Shown here: piece by piece, positions 10,316 through 19,849 of the stretch | Layout of the letters: every line of letters begins with the position of its first letter | Position numbering within the stretch: the first letter of the stretch is position 1 | From: a virus | DNA length: 64,000 nt | IMG/VR virus record: IMGVR_UViG_3300009161_000033 | Location: 28,037 to 92,036 of that record | Strand: one strand, 5' to 3' | Notes under the pieces: generated by a model | Seen by the model: the letters and a program-made list of their open reading frames with translations, nothing else | Told to the model about the DNA's origin: nothing | The model's database searches: none | Position numbers and translations under genes: made by a program

Positions 10316-10344
10316 TTGACAAAACAAAGGCTGACACTTATACT
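10316..10344 (+). promoter_or_regulatory. TTGACA-N17-TATACT promoter for the SSB gene
   Basis: A TTGACA hexamer and a TATACT hexamer are separated by exactly 17 nt, between a terminator and the SSB start, giving an expected leader of about 20 nt. A second copy with the same spacing and the same 15-nt AAATATTTGACAAAA context lies at 48679-48707. This is probably an early or middle promoter. Confidence 0.6.
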
Positions 10345-10369
10345 TAGTAAACAATTAAAACATAAATAA

Positions 10370-11230
10370 ATGGCGACAAACAATTCCTTAGATTCGGTAC
10401 TAGCACAGTACGAACAATCAAAACAAGGTGGTTATACTTCCACCTCAAAAATATCTCAAGAAGATAGAATGAAAAAGTATTTCGCGGCAATCCTTAAGGA
10501 TAACGAAAAACAAGGACAAAAAAGATTACGTATCTTACCAACACCTGATGGTTCTTCACCTTTCAAAGAAGTATGGTTCCACGAAGTTCAAGTAGATGGA
10601 AAATGGGTAAAGTTATTTGACCCAGGAAAAAATGACAATGAGCGTTCACCTTTGAGTGAAGTTCATGAAGAGTTAATGTCAACAGGTAAAGATTCCGATA
10701 AGGAACTTGCTAAGTCCTACAAACCACGTAAATTCTACATTGTTAAGGTTATTGACCGTGACAACGAGCAAGATGGTGTTAAATTCTGGCGTTTTAAACA
10801 CAATTACAAAAACGAAGGAATTCTTGACAAAATTATTCCTATTTGGAGAGCTAAAGGTGACATCACAGACGAAACAACAGGTCGTGACATTATCCTTGAA
10901 TTAACCAAAGCAAAAACCCCAAAAGGTGCGGTTTATACAGTTATCCAAACTGTTATGTACGAAGACGCGGGACCTGTTCACGAAGATGATGAGACTGCAA
11001 AATCTTGGATTACTGATGAACTTACTTGGTCTGACGTTTATTCTAAGAAACCTGTAGAATATCTTGAAGCGATTGCACGAGGAGAAACTCCACGTTGGGA
11101 TAGTGACAAAGGCGGATACTCATATGGAAACTCTGATGAATCAGAAATTTCTATGGGTGGTACATCTGAAAAACAACCAACTATTGACCCACAAGCGGGT
11201 GACCAACCTGACGAAGATTTACCATTCTAA
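10370..11230 (+). CDS. Single-stranded DNA-binding protein, T4 gp32-like
   Basis: The 286-residue protein fits the gp32 family (T4 gp32 is 301). It coats single-stranded DNA during replication and recombination and recruits partners through its tail. The N-terminal 45 residues are polar, as in the gp32 cooperativity region. The core from about residue 45 has KRLRILPTPDGSSPFKEVWF and aromatic strands (FYIVKVIDRD, VKFWRFKHNY) typical of the OB fold. The C-terminus is acidic and ends DEDLPF, the classic partner-binding tip of SSB proteins. There is no cysteine in the whole protein, so the zinc site of T4 gp32 is missing. The gene has its own promoter and terminator, fitting strong separate expression, and precedes the UvsX gene. 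Confidence 0.85.
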   Translation: MATNNSLDSVLAQYEQSKQGGYTSTSKISQEDRMKKYFAAILKDNEKQGQKRLRILPTPDGSSPFKEVWFHEVQVDGKWVKLFDPGKNDNERSPLSEVHEELMSTGKDSDKELAKSYKPRKFYIVKVIDRDNEQDGVKFWRFKHNYKNEGILDKIIPIWRAKGDITDETTGRDIILELTKAKTPKGAVYTVIQTVMYEDAGPVHEDDETAKSWITDELTWSDVYSKKPVEYLEAIARGETPRWDSDKGGYSYGNSDESEISMGGTSEKQPTIDPQAGDQPDEDLPF

Positions 11231-11236
11231 GTTATT

Positions 11237-11295
11237 GAACTTGGACATATACTTAGACGCGATGTCTTAGTAAGTGTCCAAGTTCTTATTTTTTT
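11237..11295 (+). terminator. Long-stem terminator after the SSB gene
   Basis: An 11-bp perfect outer stem (GAACTTGGACA with TGTCCAAGTTC) encloses a second near-perfect stem (ACTTAGAC with GTCTTAGT), followed by TTATTTTTTT. It begins 6 nt after the SSB stop and ends 30 nt before the UvsX start, so it may partly limit read-through into the recombination genes. Confidence 0.85.
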
Positions 11296-11324
11296 ACAAA
11301 ACATTTAACAAACACATAGACAAT

Positions 11325-12329
11325 ATGGCAATTAAGAAAAACGACTTTAAATCAATTAAAGATAAATTTTCTACGTCTGCGAAATACAAACCCCAAAGGT
11401 TTTTTGATTTGGGTAATGATTTCTTGGATGCGGTAGGTTTACCAGGACCAGCGATAGGACATTTGAACATGTTCTTAGGTCACTCAGATACAGGAAAGAC
11501 AACGGCATTGGTAAAGACTGCGGTTGATGCACAAAAGAAAGGTATACTTCCTGTGTTTATTATTACAGAACAAAAATGGTCATTTGAACATGCAAAATTA
11601 ATGGGATTTGACTGTGAAGAAGTTGTTGACGAAGAAACAGGAGAATTAGATTGGGATGGGTTTTACATCTTCAATAATAATTTTGATTATATTGAACAAA
11701 TTACTGATTACATTAATTCATTATTAGACGCACAAGAAAAAGGTGAATTAGATTATAGTTTATGTTTCATGTGGGATTCAGTTGGCTCCGTTCCTTGTAA
11801 GATGACTTACGAAGGTAAAGGTGGTAAACAACATAACGCATCAACATTGGCGGATAAGATTGGAATGGGTATTAACCAACGTATTTCAGGAAGTCGTAAG
11901 GCTGACTCAAAATTTGAGAATACATTAATCATTGTTAATCAACCTTGGGTTGAGTTACCTGACAATCCATTTGGACAACCAAAAATTAAAGCGAAAGGTG
12001 GTGAGGCAATTTGGTTAAACTCATCTTTAGTATTCTTGTTTGGTAATCAAAAAGGTGCGGGAACAACTAAAATTACAGCAACTAAAGATAAAAGAACTAT
12101 TAAGTTTGCATCAAGAACTAAAGTATCTGTAATGAAAAACCATATTAATGGTTTAGGTTATGAAGATGGAAAAATCATTGTAACACCTCATGGATTTATT
12201 GCAGGAAAAGAAGCGTCGGAAGAAAAGGCCTCTATTGAAAAATACAAGAAAGAGTACGCCGACTATTGGAAAGAAATCATTGGAACAGATGGTGATTTTG
12301 ATTTAAAAGAAGAGAGAGAACAGTCATAA
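11325..12329 (+). CDS. uvsX: UvsX/RecA-like recombinase
   Basis: This strand-exchange ATPase loads on single-stranded DNA with SSB and drives recombination and recombination-dependent replication. It is 334 residues when started at the ATG at 11325 (MAIKKND). An upstream ATG at 11274 lies inside the terminator stem and would add 17 unlikely residues. The Walker A motif GHSDTGKTT lies at about residues 52-60, a Walker B-like strand YSLCFMWDSVGS at about 143-155, and an N-terminal FFDLGNDFLDAVGLPGPAIG matches the phage UvsX pattern. The C-terminus is acidic and charged. Its order with SSB, flap exonuclease and replicative helicase supports a T4-type replication module. Confidence 0.9.
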   Translation: MAIKKNDFKSIKDKFSTSAKYKPQRFFDLGNDFLDAVGLPGPAIGHLNMFLGHSDTGKTTALVKTAVDAQKKGILPVFIITEQKWSFEHAKLMGFDCEEVVDEETGELDWDGFYIFNNNFDYIEQITDYINSLLDAQEKGELDYSLCFMWDSVGSVPCKMTYEGKGGKQHNASTLADKIGMGINQRISGSRKADSKFENTLIIVNQPWVELPDNPFGQPKIKAKGGEAIWLNSSLVFLFGNQKGAGTTKITATKDKRTIKFASRTKVSVMKNHINGLGYEDGKIIVTPHGFIAGKEASEEKASIEKYKKEYADYWKEIIGTDGDFDLKEEREQS

Positions 12330-12345
12330 CTATAAACCAATACAA

Positions 12346-13350
12346 GTGATAAAAACATTATTAGTCGATGGGAATAACCTCCTTAAGATTGGATTTCATG
12401 GGGTAAAAGATTTTTATCATGATGGTAAACATATTGGTGGAATATGGCATTTTTTAAATACTATCAGAAGATTTATTGAAGAACAAAATTTTGATAAAGT
12501 AGTCGTATTTTGGGATGGAGAAGAAAATTCTTTAAGTAGAAAACTTCTCTATCCGAGATACAAAGAAAATCGTACAAAAGAAATTAATGAGTACAAGGAG
12601 AGTTCTTTCCAATCCCAAAAAGAACGAGTAAAACAATATTTAGAGGAGATGTTTATTAGACAGATAAACATTACTAATAATGAGGCGGATGATTTAATCG
12701 CCTACTATTGTCAGATTTCTCATAACGAACTTAAAACCATTTTTTCGTCAGATAAAGACCTTACACAACTTATTTCCGATAAAGTGAGTGTCTATTCACC
12801 TTCTGCTAAACTAACGTATAAGAACGGAGATAAAATCAAACTACAAGATTATTCTATCCCACATGAGAATGTAAAAACTTATAAAATATTGGCAGGTGAT
12901 AAATCTGATAATATTGATGGAATTTATTATTTAGGTGAGAAAACTTTAATCAAATTATTCCCTGAGCTACTTGACGAAACGGTTAAACTCACCGATATTT
13001 TAACAAAGGCAGAAAGATTATTGTCTGAAGATAAAGACAATACCGTCTTAAAAAATCTTCTGTCAGGAAAAACAAAAACAGGTATTTACGGAAACGAATT
13101 TTTTGAGATAAATGAAAAAATTGTAGACTTATCAAACCCATTAATTACCGATGAAGGTAAACAATTAGTTGAACTGTATTATACAGAATCATTAGACCCC
13201 GATGGGAGGGGACACCGAAACATTATTAAAATGATGATGGAAGATGGATTTTTCAAATTCCTACCTAAAGGGGACGACAATTGGGTGAAATTCCTAACCC
13301 CATTTTTAAAATTAACAAGAAAAGAAAAGAAAAAATTTAAACAAAAATAA
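12346..13350 (+). CDS. 5'-3' exonuclease / flap endonuclease (RNase H type)
   Basis: The 334-residue protein belongs to the PIN/FEN nuclease family, which includes T4 RNase H and the DNA polymerase I 5' nuclease; it would remove RNA primers and 5' flaps. Acidic metal-binding residues appear in order: LVDGNNLLK near the N-terminus, VVFWDGE at about residue 50, NNEADDLIAYY at about 110, FSSDKDLTQL at about 130 and LAGDKSDNIDGI at about 185. The last begins the helix-hairpin-helix DNA-binding element. The start is GTG, 16 nt after the UvsX stop, giving MIKTLLVDGNN in register with the family. The C-terminus is lysine-rich. Confidence 0.88.
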   Translation: MIKTLLVDGNNLLKIGFHGVKDFYHDGKHIGGIWHFLNTIRRFIEEQNFDKVVVFWDGEENSLSRKLLYPRYKENRTKEINEYKESSFQSQKERVKQYLEEMFIRQINITNNEADDLIAYYCQISHNELKTIFSSDKDLTQLISDKVSVYSPSAKLTYKNGDKIKLQDYSIPHENVKTYKILAGDKSDNIDGIYYLGEKTLIKLFPELLDETVKLTDILTKAERLLSEDKDNTVLKNLLSGKTKTGIYGNEFFEINEKIVDLSNPLITDEGKQLVELYYTESLDPDGRGHRNIIKMMMEDGFFKFLPKGDDNWVKFLTPFLKLTRKEKKKFKQK

Positions 13351-13351
13351 C

Positions 13352-13804
13352 ATGAGAGACCAAGACACAACCAAATTAGAATTCTTAATGATGGTTAACG
13401 ACAACATCATCGTTCAACGATTTTTCAACGTTAAAGAGTACAATCCTAACGCTAAAAGTTCTACTGAATTGTATGAATACCTTTATGACTTTAAAGGTCA
13501 ATTGGAGAGAGAATTGAAAATGAAATCTGTTACATATATGTTGGACAATACATATGAGATTTCACAGAATCCTGCTATGTTAGAGACATCAAATACCGAT
13601 GGTCCAGAACATTTTAACATTTTTATTAAGGTAGGAGACATGACAATTTGTCATAGAAGAATGGATGCAAAAGTCTTCCCACCTAAAATAAGATACACCG
13701 TAGACATACGTCCGCACATAAAAAGTATACTTTCGGATTTGACTGACATTTTTTCGTCTAAAAATTTAACATACGAGTACGCTGGAGTTCCGACAAAGGG
13801 GTAA
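13352..13804 (+). CDS. Conserved-looking hypothetical protein in the replication block
   Basis: The 150-residue protein starts one base after the exonuclease stop codon. I do not recognise a named family. It has an alternating alpha/beta pattern with LEFLMMVNDNIIVQRFFNV at the N-terminus and a C-terminal VDIRPHIKSILSDLTDIFS helix, and no signal peptide or membrane segment. Tight packing between the exonuclease and the replicative helicase suggests an accessory replication role, possibly helicase loading, but nothing in the sequence proves it. Confidence 0.75.
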   Translation: MRDQDTTKLEFLMMVNDNIIVQRFFNVKEYNPNAKSSTELYEYLYDFKGQLERELKMKSVTYMLDNTYEISQNPAMLETSNTDGPEHFNIFIKVGDMTICHRRMDAKVFPPKIRYTVDIRPHIKSILSDLTDIFSSKNLTYEYAGVPTKG

Positions 13805-13811
13805 TATTTAT
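13805..13811 (+). promoter_or_regulatory. TATTTAT box upstream of the helicase gene
   Basis: TATTTAT begins 28 nt before the helicase ATG, just after the previous stop. Member of the recurrent box set; weaker because spacing differs from the 12 and 20-22 nt classes. Confidence 0.25.
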
Positions 13812-13832
13812 TTTATACAAAACTTAAAAAAT

Positions 13833-15212
13833 ATGGCGTCAAACAAAAACTTTGATTATCTCGGAAGTAATTTTCAAATACAATTATTAAATCAAGTCGT
13901 GGTGGATAAAGACTTTTCAAGGTCTATCATTGATGTGATTGAAACTAATTATTTTGAAAACAAATACTTCAAGATAATCATACAAATGATTAAAGAGTAC
14001 TACTCTAAATACGAACACACACCAACGTTTGACACTTTAGAACAAATCACAAAATCAGAATTACAACAAGAATTAGCGTCTAAAATTGTTTTAGATACTT
14101 TAACAAAAATCAAAGACGCACCGACTGAGGGACAAGAATTTGTTCAAGAGAAAGCGTTGAAATTTTGTAAACAACAAGAGTTACAAAAGGCGATTACTAA
14201 AGCTCAAAAAGTTATTGATGGTGGAGAGTTTGAAAACTACGACACGTTAGAGACTTTGGTAAGAGAAGCATTACAGATTGGTGAAAGAGAAGACGGAATG
14301 ACTGACATTTTTGCCAATTTGGATGAGGTGTTAAATGAGGATTACCGACACCCAATACCTATGGGAATTCCTGGTATTGATAGACTACTTAAGGGTGGTC
14401 TCGCTAAAGGGGAGATAGGTGTGATATTAGCACCAACAGGAGTCGGTAAGTCAACCTTACTAACTAAGATTGCTAACCATTCATTTAACTTGGGGTACAA
14501 TGTCCTACAAATCTTCTTTGAAGATAACCCTAAAATTATTCAAAGAAAACACATTACTTTATGGACCAAAGTTCATCCTGATGAGTTAACCTTAAAGAAA
14601 GATGAGGTAATGGCTAAAGTTAATCAAATTAAAAATTCTATGGAGAATAAGTTGATTATGAAAAAACTTCCATCTGATACTGTAACCATGTTACAAATCA
14701 AAAACCAAATCAGAAAACTAATTGCTGACGGTACTAAGATTGATATGGTATTACTTGATTATATTGATTGTGTAGTACCTGATAAAAACTTAGGAGATGA
14801 ATGGAAGTCTGAAGGGTCTGTAATGAGAGGGTTTGAATCAATGTGCCACGAATTAAATCTGGCAGGTTGGACTGCAACTCAAGGTAATAGGAGTTCAATC
14901 TCTTCTGAGGTTGTAACAACAGACCAAATGGGTGGGTCAATTAAGAAAGCTCAAGTTGGTCACGTAATCATTTCCGTGGCAAAAACATTACAACAAAAAG
15001 AAATGAAATTAGCAACTATTGCGATTACCAAATCACGAATCGGTGATGATGGTGTTGTCTTTGAAAACTGTAAATTTGATAACGGTATGTTAGAAATTGA
15101 TACGGAATCATCTGTAACATTCTTAGGTCTTGAAGAACAAAACGAAGAGAAAAACAGACAAAGGATTAAAGATTTATTAGACAAACGAAAACAAAGAGAA
15201 GAAAAAAATTAA
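13833..15212 (+). CDS. Replicative DNA helicase, DnaB/gp41-like
   Basis: The 459-residue protein is the likely ring helicase that unwinds the fork and works with the primase encoded at 46931. The N-terminal 150 residues are helical, as in the DnaB/gp41 N-domain. RecA-type ATPase motifs follow: [20 protein letters not shown] with Walker A at about residues 200-207, an [10 protein letters not shown] segment with a catalytic-type Glu at about 232, and Walker [12 protein letters not shown] at about 303-313. A later TQGNRSS segment fits the DnaB sensor motif. The C-terminus is a charged helix, perhaps for contacts with primase or loader. T4 gp41 is 475 residues, so length fits. Confidence 0.9.
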   Translation: MASNKNFDYLGSNFQIQLLNQVVVDKDFSRSIIDVIETNYFENKYFKIIIQMIKEYYSKYEHTPTFDTLEQITKSELQQELASKIVLDTLTKIKDAPTEGQEFVQEKALKFCKQQELQKAITKAQKVIDGGEFENYDTLETLVREALQIGEREDGMTDIFANLDEVLNEDYRHPIPMGIPGIDRLLKGGLAKGEIGVILAPTGVGKSTLLTKIANHSFNLGYNVLQIFFEDNPKIIQRKHITLWTKVHPDELTLKKDEVMAKVNQIKNSMENKLIMKKLPSDTVTMLQIKNQIRKLIADGTKIDMVLLDYIDCVVPDKNLGDEWKSEGSVMRGFESMCHELNLAGWTATQGNRSSISSEVVTTDQMGGSIKKAQVGHVIISVAKTLQQKEMKLATIAITKSRIGDDGVVFENCKFDNGMLEIDTESSVTFLGLEEQNEEKNRQRIKDLLDKRKQREEKN

Positions 15213-15216
15213 AAAA

Positions 15217-16167
15217 ATGAACGAAAAAATATTAAAAGAAAATCCCGATAGATTTGTGATTTTTCCAATCCAACATAATGATATATGGGAATATTATAAA
15301 ATGCACCAAGCCGCATTTTGGACCGCAGAGGAAATTGATTTAACAGGGGATATTAGAGATTGGGAAAACCTTTCGGATAATGAGAAGTATTTCGTTAAGA
15401 ACGTATTGTCGTTCTTTGCGGCATCTGATGGAATTGTAAATGAAAACTTAGCTGAGAATTTTTACCGAGAGGTTCAGTACCCTGAGGCTAAATTCTTTTA
15501 CGGTATACAGTTGGCAATGGAGAATATCCACTCACTAATGTATTCTTTATTGATAGACACCTATGTCTCAAATGAACAAGAAAAAGATGAATGTTTTCAT
15601 GCAATTGATAGATTACCTGCAGTTCAAAAGAAAGCAAAATGGGCACTTGAGTGGATTGAAAACGGTTCATTCCAAGAAAGATTAGTAGCCTTTGCTGCCG
15701 TTGAAGGTATATTCTTCTCAGGTTCGTTTTGTTCTATTTTTTGGTTAAAATCAAGAGGTATTATGCAAGGACTATGTAATGCAAACTCACTGATATTTAA
15801 AGATGAAAATCTACATTGTGATTTTGCAATTCACTTATTAAATAATCACTGTGAAAACAAACCATCCGAGAAAAGAATTAAAGAAATTTTATTTTCTGCA
15901 TTGGAGATTGAAAAGGAGTTTATCACAGAGTCACTACCAGTATCTTTGATTGGTATGAACTCAAATTTAATGAAACAATATCTTGAATTTGTGGTGGACG
16001 GGTTACTTATTAAATTTGGTTATAAGAAACACTTTAACGTGGAACAACCATTCAAATTTATGGAACAAATTGCCGTGGAAACTAAAGGTAATTTCTTTGA
16101 GTCTAGAACGGTTGAGTATCAAAAAGCAAAGCTTAATGAGACAATTTCCTTTACAGACGATTTTTAA
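15217..16167 (+). CDS. nrdB: Ribonucleotide reductase class I small subunit
   Basis: The 316-residue subunit generates the tyrosyl radical used to make deoxyribonucleotides. Metal ligands and radical-site context are visible: FWTAEEID at about residue 35, [19 protein letters not shown] at about 100-120 (Glu, His and the likely radical Tyr), [10 protein letters not shown] at about 170 and [11 protein letters not shown] at about 203. The C-terminal tail ends FTDDF, like the acidic/aromatic R2 tail that docks on the large subunit. It lies 4 nt after the helicase gene and 19 nt before nrdA, in the order B then A. Confidence 0.93.
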   Translation: MNEKILKENPDRFVIFPIQHNDIWEYYKMHQAAFWTAEEIDLTGDIRDWENLSDNEKYFVKNVLSFFAASDGIVNENLAENFYREVQYPEAKFFYGIQLAMENIHSLMYSLLIDTYVSNEQEKDECFHAIDRLPAVQKKAKWALEWIENGSFQERLVAFAAVEGIFFSGSFCSIFWLKSRGIMQGLCNANSLIFKDENLHCDFAIHLLNNHCENKPSEKRIKEILFSALEIEKEFITESLPVSLIGMNSNLMKQYLEFVVDGLLIKFGYKKHFNVEQPFKFMEQIAVETKGNFFESRTVEYQKAKLNETISFTDDF

Positions 16168-16186
16168 TCAACTATTTTATTAAACT

Positions 16187-18619
16187 ATGATGTCACTAAG
16201 AATTAAAAAAAGAGGTGGGGACGACGCGTCCTTTAACCCACAAAAAATTTATAATAGAATTAAACGAGCTTCAAAAGGGTTGAGTGTTAATTCAGATGAA
16301 ATCTTTATCAAGGTAATTACTTCAGTACCAACTGAGGGTTTAATTACCACTAAAGAATTAGATAAACTTATCTATGAAATTGCCGCGGCTTTTACAGGTA
16401 GTCATCACGATTACTCAAGATTGGCTTCGTCAGTTGCTATTTCATCTTACCATAAAGAAACTGAACCAAGTTTCTCAAATACTATGCACATGTTACATGA
16501 TGATGGTATTGTTAATGATGAATTCATGAGTATGATTGAATCATATGGACCTGATAAAATTGATGAAGTTATTAATCATGATAATGATTATAATTTTGAC
16601 TACTTTGCTTGGAGGTCCCTTCAAGAAATGTACCTATTAAAACTATCAGGTGGTAAAGTGGTTGAACGACCACAACATATGTATATGAGAGTTGCTATTT
16701 GGGTAACAAAATCATTTGAACAGGCGGTTGAGTATTACAAGTCATTGTCTAATCAATTAATTTCACCTGCAACACCAATCATGATTAACGCGGGAACTAA
16801 AGTTCCTCAATTAGCGTCATGTGTGTTACATTACAATAATTCAGATTCTCGTAACGGGTTATTAAACACTTTAAATGACATCTCAACATACTCATCTGAT
16901 GCTGCAGGTATTGGGTTATCTATGTCTAACATCCGAAGTAAAGAAAGTAGAATTTCTTCTTCAGGAGGATTTGCAGGAGGATTGTTAAAGTACTTGAAAA
17001 TTGTTAATGAATCACTTAGATTCTTCAATCAGCAAGGACGTAGACCTGGTTCTGCAGCAATCTATCTTGAACCTTGGCATAAAGATATTTTTGATTTATT
17101 AGATATTAAAAAGAATACGGGAGCTGAGGAATTAAGAGCGAGAGATTTATTTACGGCACTTTGGATTCCTGACAACTTCATGAGAGCGGTTAAGAATAAC
17201 GGTGATTGGTATCTGTTCTGTCCTAATGATATTTTAAAAAGTGGTATTAAACCATTACAAGAGTGTTACGGTGATGAGTACGAAGAGAATTACAAAAAGG
17301 CGGTTTCTATGGGTCTTGGTAAGAAAGTTAAAGCTCAAGAAGTTTGGAATAAAATTATTGAATCCCAAGTTGAAACAGGGGTTCCTTATCTTTGTTCTAA
17401 AGACAGTGCTAACAGAAAGACTAATCATCAGAATATTGGTGTTATTAAACAATCAAACTTGTGTAATGAAATTTATCAATTTACTGATGAGAACACAACC
17501 GCAATTTGTACATTATCATCCATGGTGTTGAAGAACTTCATTATTGATGGAAAATTTGACTTCCAACTATTATATAGTGAGGTTAGAAAAGTTGTTAAAG
17601 CATTAAATAAAGTAGTTGATATCAATAGTTACTCAACTGAGAAAGGACGTAAAGGAGGTCTTGACCAAAGAGCTATCGCAATTGGAACTCAAGGATTGGC
17701 TGACGTTTTTTATTTAATGGATTATATTTTCACTTCTGAGGAGGCTCGTAAACTAAACAAAAATATTTTTGAAACGATTTACTTTGCAGCAATTACAGAA
17801 AGTATGGAGTTGTGTAAATCAGGTCAATATAAACCTTACTCTCACTTTGAAGGGTCGCCGATGTCAAAAGGAAATTTCCAATTTGATATGTGGGGATTAG
17901 ACTATGAAGGATTAGGAGGAATGTGGGATTGGGATTCACTTAAATTAGAAGTGTCTAACCATGGTGTTTGTAACTCATTATTTACGGCTCAAATGCCTGT
18001 AGCATCTTCAGCAAAGATTACAGGTTCTTTTGAAATGACTGAACCCGCTCACTCGGCATTGTTTAACAGACGAGTTGTTGGTGGAGAAATTATGATTGTT
18101 AACAAATACTTAATTAGTGATTTTGAAAAGATTGGACTTTGGAGTGAAGATTTAAAAAATGAAATCATTATTAATGAAGGGTCAATTCAGAATGTTAACT
18201 TTAACAATCATATTGATTTGGAAGATAAGAGATATAACTTCAAAGTTAAAAGAGTGGAACATTTAATTCAAAAATACAAAACCATTTGGGAAATTTCTCA
18301 AAGAGAGTTAATTGATATGGCGGCAGAACGAGCACCATTCATTGACCAATCACAATCAATGAATATCTACATGGCTAACCCAACATTGTCTAAAATTACC
18401 TCATCACATTTCCACTCATGGGAAAAAGGTTTAAAAACTTTGTGTTACTATGTAAGAACTAAAGCGATATCCACAGGGGCAAAACACTTGGCGGTTGATA
18501 TCTCTAAAATGGAGAAATCAAAACCAATAGTTGAAAAACCTAATGTTGATTTTAGTAATATGAATTTACCTGAAAAACCAATAGATAGTCAATTTGATTG
18601 TTTTGGTTGTTCATCTTAA
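16187..18619 (+). CDS. nrdA: Ribonucleotide reductase class I large subunit
   Basis: The 810-residue catalytic subunit reduces ribonucleoside diphosphates. The N-terminal 90 residues look like an ATP-cone allosteric domain (RIKKRGGDDASFNPQKIYN). Catalytic features include LASCVLHY, a KQSNLCNEI segment with the Asn-Cys-Glu active-site pattern followed by AICTLSSM, and a C-terminal CFGCSS Cys-x-x-Cys pair that passes electrons to the active site. ATG codons at 16187 and 16190 are both possible. A terminator follows directly, closing the replication block. With NrdB this should enlarge the dNTP pool in infected cells. Confidence 0.93.
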   Translation: MMSLRIKKRGGDDASFNPQKIYNRIKRASKGLSVNSDEIFIKVITSVPTEGLITTKELDKLIYEIAAAFTGSHHDYSRLASSVAISSYHKETEPSFSNTMHMLHDDGIVNDEFMSMIESYGPDKIDEVINHDNDYNFDYFAWRSLQEMYLLKLSGGKVVERPQHMYMRVAIWVTKSFEQAVEYYKSLSNQLISPATPIMINAGTKVPQLASCVLHYNNSDSRNGLLNTLNDISTYSSDAAGIGLSMSNIRSKESRISSSGGFAGGLLKYLKIVNESLRFFNQQGRRPGSAAIYLEPWHKDIFDLLDIKKNTGAEELRARDLFTALWIPDNFMRAVKNNGDWYLFCPNDILKSGIKPLQECYGDEYEENYKKAVSMGLGKKVKAQEVWNKIIESQVETGVPYLCSKDSANRKTNHQNIGVIKQSNLCNEIYQFTDENTTAICTLSSMVLKNFIIDGKFDFQLLYSEVRKVVKALNKVVDINSYSTEKGRKGGLDQRAIAIGTQGLADVFYLMDYIFTSEEARKLNKNIFETIYFAAITESMELCKSGQYKPYSHFEGSPMSKGNFQFDMWGLDYEGLGGMWDWDSLKLEVSNHGVCNSLFTAQMPVASSAKITGSFEMTEPAHSALFNRRVVGGEIMIVNKYLISDFEKIGLWSEDLKNEIIINEGSIQNVNFNNHIDLEDKRYNFKVKRVEHLIQKYKTIWEISQRELIDMAAERAPFIDQSQSMNIYMANPTLSKITSSHFHSWEKGLKTLCYYVRTKAISTGAKHLAVDISKMEKSKPIVEKPNVDFSNMNLPEKPIDSQFDCFGCSS

Positions 18620-18629
18620 TTACGACATT

Positions 18630-18660
18630 AATCCCGACACTTAGTCGGGATTTTGTTTTT
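18630..18660 (+). terminator. Terminator after nrdA
   Basis: AATCCCGAC pairs with GTCGGGATT over 9 bp with a 5-nt loop, followed by TTGTTTTT. It ends the helicase-nrdB-nrdA block. Confidence 0.9.
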
Positions 18661-18666
18661 AAGTTA

Positions 18667-18673
18667 TATTTAT
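18667..18673 (+). promoter_or_regulatory. TATTTAT box before the internal virion protein candidate
   Basis: TATTTAT starts 20 nt before the ATG and directly follows the nrdA terminator, so a new transcript is needed here. This is one of the better supported boxes. Confidence 0.4.
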
Positions 18674-18686
18674 TAATTAAAACACG

Positions 18687-19742
18687 ATGAACATTAAAAA
18701 CATTTTAATTACCGAAATAGAAAAGAAAATTATTAGAGAAATGTATGGGATGATTACTGAGGAAGATTCAAAACCAATCAGAATTAGACATAAAGATACA
18801 TCAAGATACGATGTTAATTCAACAGACCCTAAAAATTTTATAGATAAATTTGTAAATGATTTGGTTACCAAAATAGATGCGACTCCTGGAGGTAAACAAA
18901 TGAGAGATAGTGGTAAGATGACTATAGTAAGTTTACTAACTCAAACAGGTGCTAGTAATCATTGGGGAGGTAAACCGACAGGTTATGATTTTGAAAATAA
19001 TTTAACAACACCCGCATCGTCTAAAATTGAAACGGAACTTTACGATAAAAATAAAGATTTGTCTAAAAGAAGAGGTGATGATTTTAATAAATTGTTACAA
19101 ACTAAATTAGATAAATTTGGTATTAAATTTTCACCTCAAACAAAAATGGCAACTTCTGCAGATGTTATTAATACAGGAGGTAAAAATGACGAACAAAAAG
19201 ACTCATCCAAATACCCGAATAACGGTCAATATGTTGGACTTACTTTATCATTACAATACGCGGATAAAATAACTACACAAACAACCTCACCAACTAAAGT
19301 GAACATTGCCTCATTTCAAAGTTGGAAAGATATTAAATCAGACCACATATTAACAGGGTCTTATTTTTGTGATGGTACTAATAGTGAAAAACGTGGAGCT
19401 TCTAGTGATACTTATGAAAGTGTTTGTTCTAAATTACCTGAAAATTTAAGAAATCATGACCACATATCCGCATTTGAAATAAAATGGGGACCTAATGTTA
19501 TTGGAGCGACTTATACTGTACCCGTCGCAAGATGGATGTTTATATGGGGACCTGACAATAAAATAACCTCAATCTACAGAAAACAATACAATAAGAAATA
19601 TCCTGTGGACCAAAGTTTACCTGAACAACAAGTAACTCTTGATGACCCGACTTTAAAATTCTTTATGGGAATATCAGAAGGTCAAACCGCAACTGGCGGG
19701 GAAAGATACAAAAAATATGTGTTACCTTTCATTAAAAAATAA
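18687..19742 (+). CDS. Putative internal virion protein with weak OmpA-like pattern
   Basis: The 351-residue protein is not assigned to a named family. Its N-terminus is a short amphipathic helix ending YGMITEED, where I-T-E resembles the cleavage site of T4-type capsid-targeted proteins. A middle stretch (about residues 85-180) has NKDLSKRRGDDFNKLLQTKL followed by a DKFGIKF segment and a VINTGGKNDEQKDSSKYP segment. This recalls the N-x-x-LS-x-R-R helix of OmpA-type peptidoglycan-binding domains, but the match is weak. There is no membrane segment. Its own TATTTAT box and position before gp25/gp6 suggest late expression and a virion role, which is inference. Confidence 0.6.
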   Translation: MNIKNILITEIEKKIIREMYGMITEEDSKPIRIRHKDTSRYDVNSTDPKNFIDKFVNDLVTKIDATPGGKQMRDSGKMTIVSLLTQTGASNHWGGKPTGYDFENNLTTPASSKIETELYDKNKDLSKRRGDDFNKLLQTKLDKFGIKFSPQTKMATSADVINTGGKNDEQKDSSKYPNNGQYVGLTLSLQYADKITTQTTSPTKVNIASFQSWKDIKSDHILTGSYFCDGTNSEKRGASSDTYESVCSKLPENLRNHDHISAFEIKWGPNVIGATYTVPVARWMFIWGPDNKITSIYRKQYNKKYPVDQSLPEQQVTLDDPTLKFFMGISEGQTATGGERYKKYVLPFIKK

Positions 19743-19792
19743 TAAAACTATTTAATTTACCTTTAATAATAGGGAATTGACACACAGTAGTT

Positions 19793-19828
19793 GGTATTTT
19801 GTTTTTATAACTATTTATTGAAAATACC
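19793..19828 (+). promoter_or_regulatory. Hairpin enclosing a TATTTAT box upstream of the gp25 gene
   Basis: GGTATTTT and AAAATACC form an 8-bp inverted repeat whose 20-nt loop holds TATTTAT at 19812-19818, 38 nt before the gp25 ATG. A second TATTTAT lies at 19838-19844, 12 nt before the ATG. The 107-nt gap has no ORF and probably carries the promoter for the wedge genes. Confidence 0.35.
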
Positions 19829-19849
19829 ACGACACTATATTTATATTAT

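Noticed and set aside
11248-11253. TATACT as a possible promoter for the recombinase gene
   Set aside because: It matches the -10 of the SSB promoter but has no -35 at 16-18 nt and lies inside a terminator stem.
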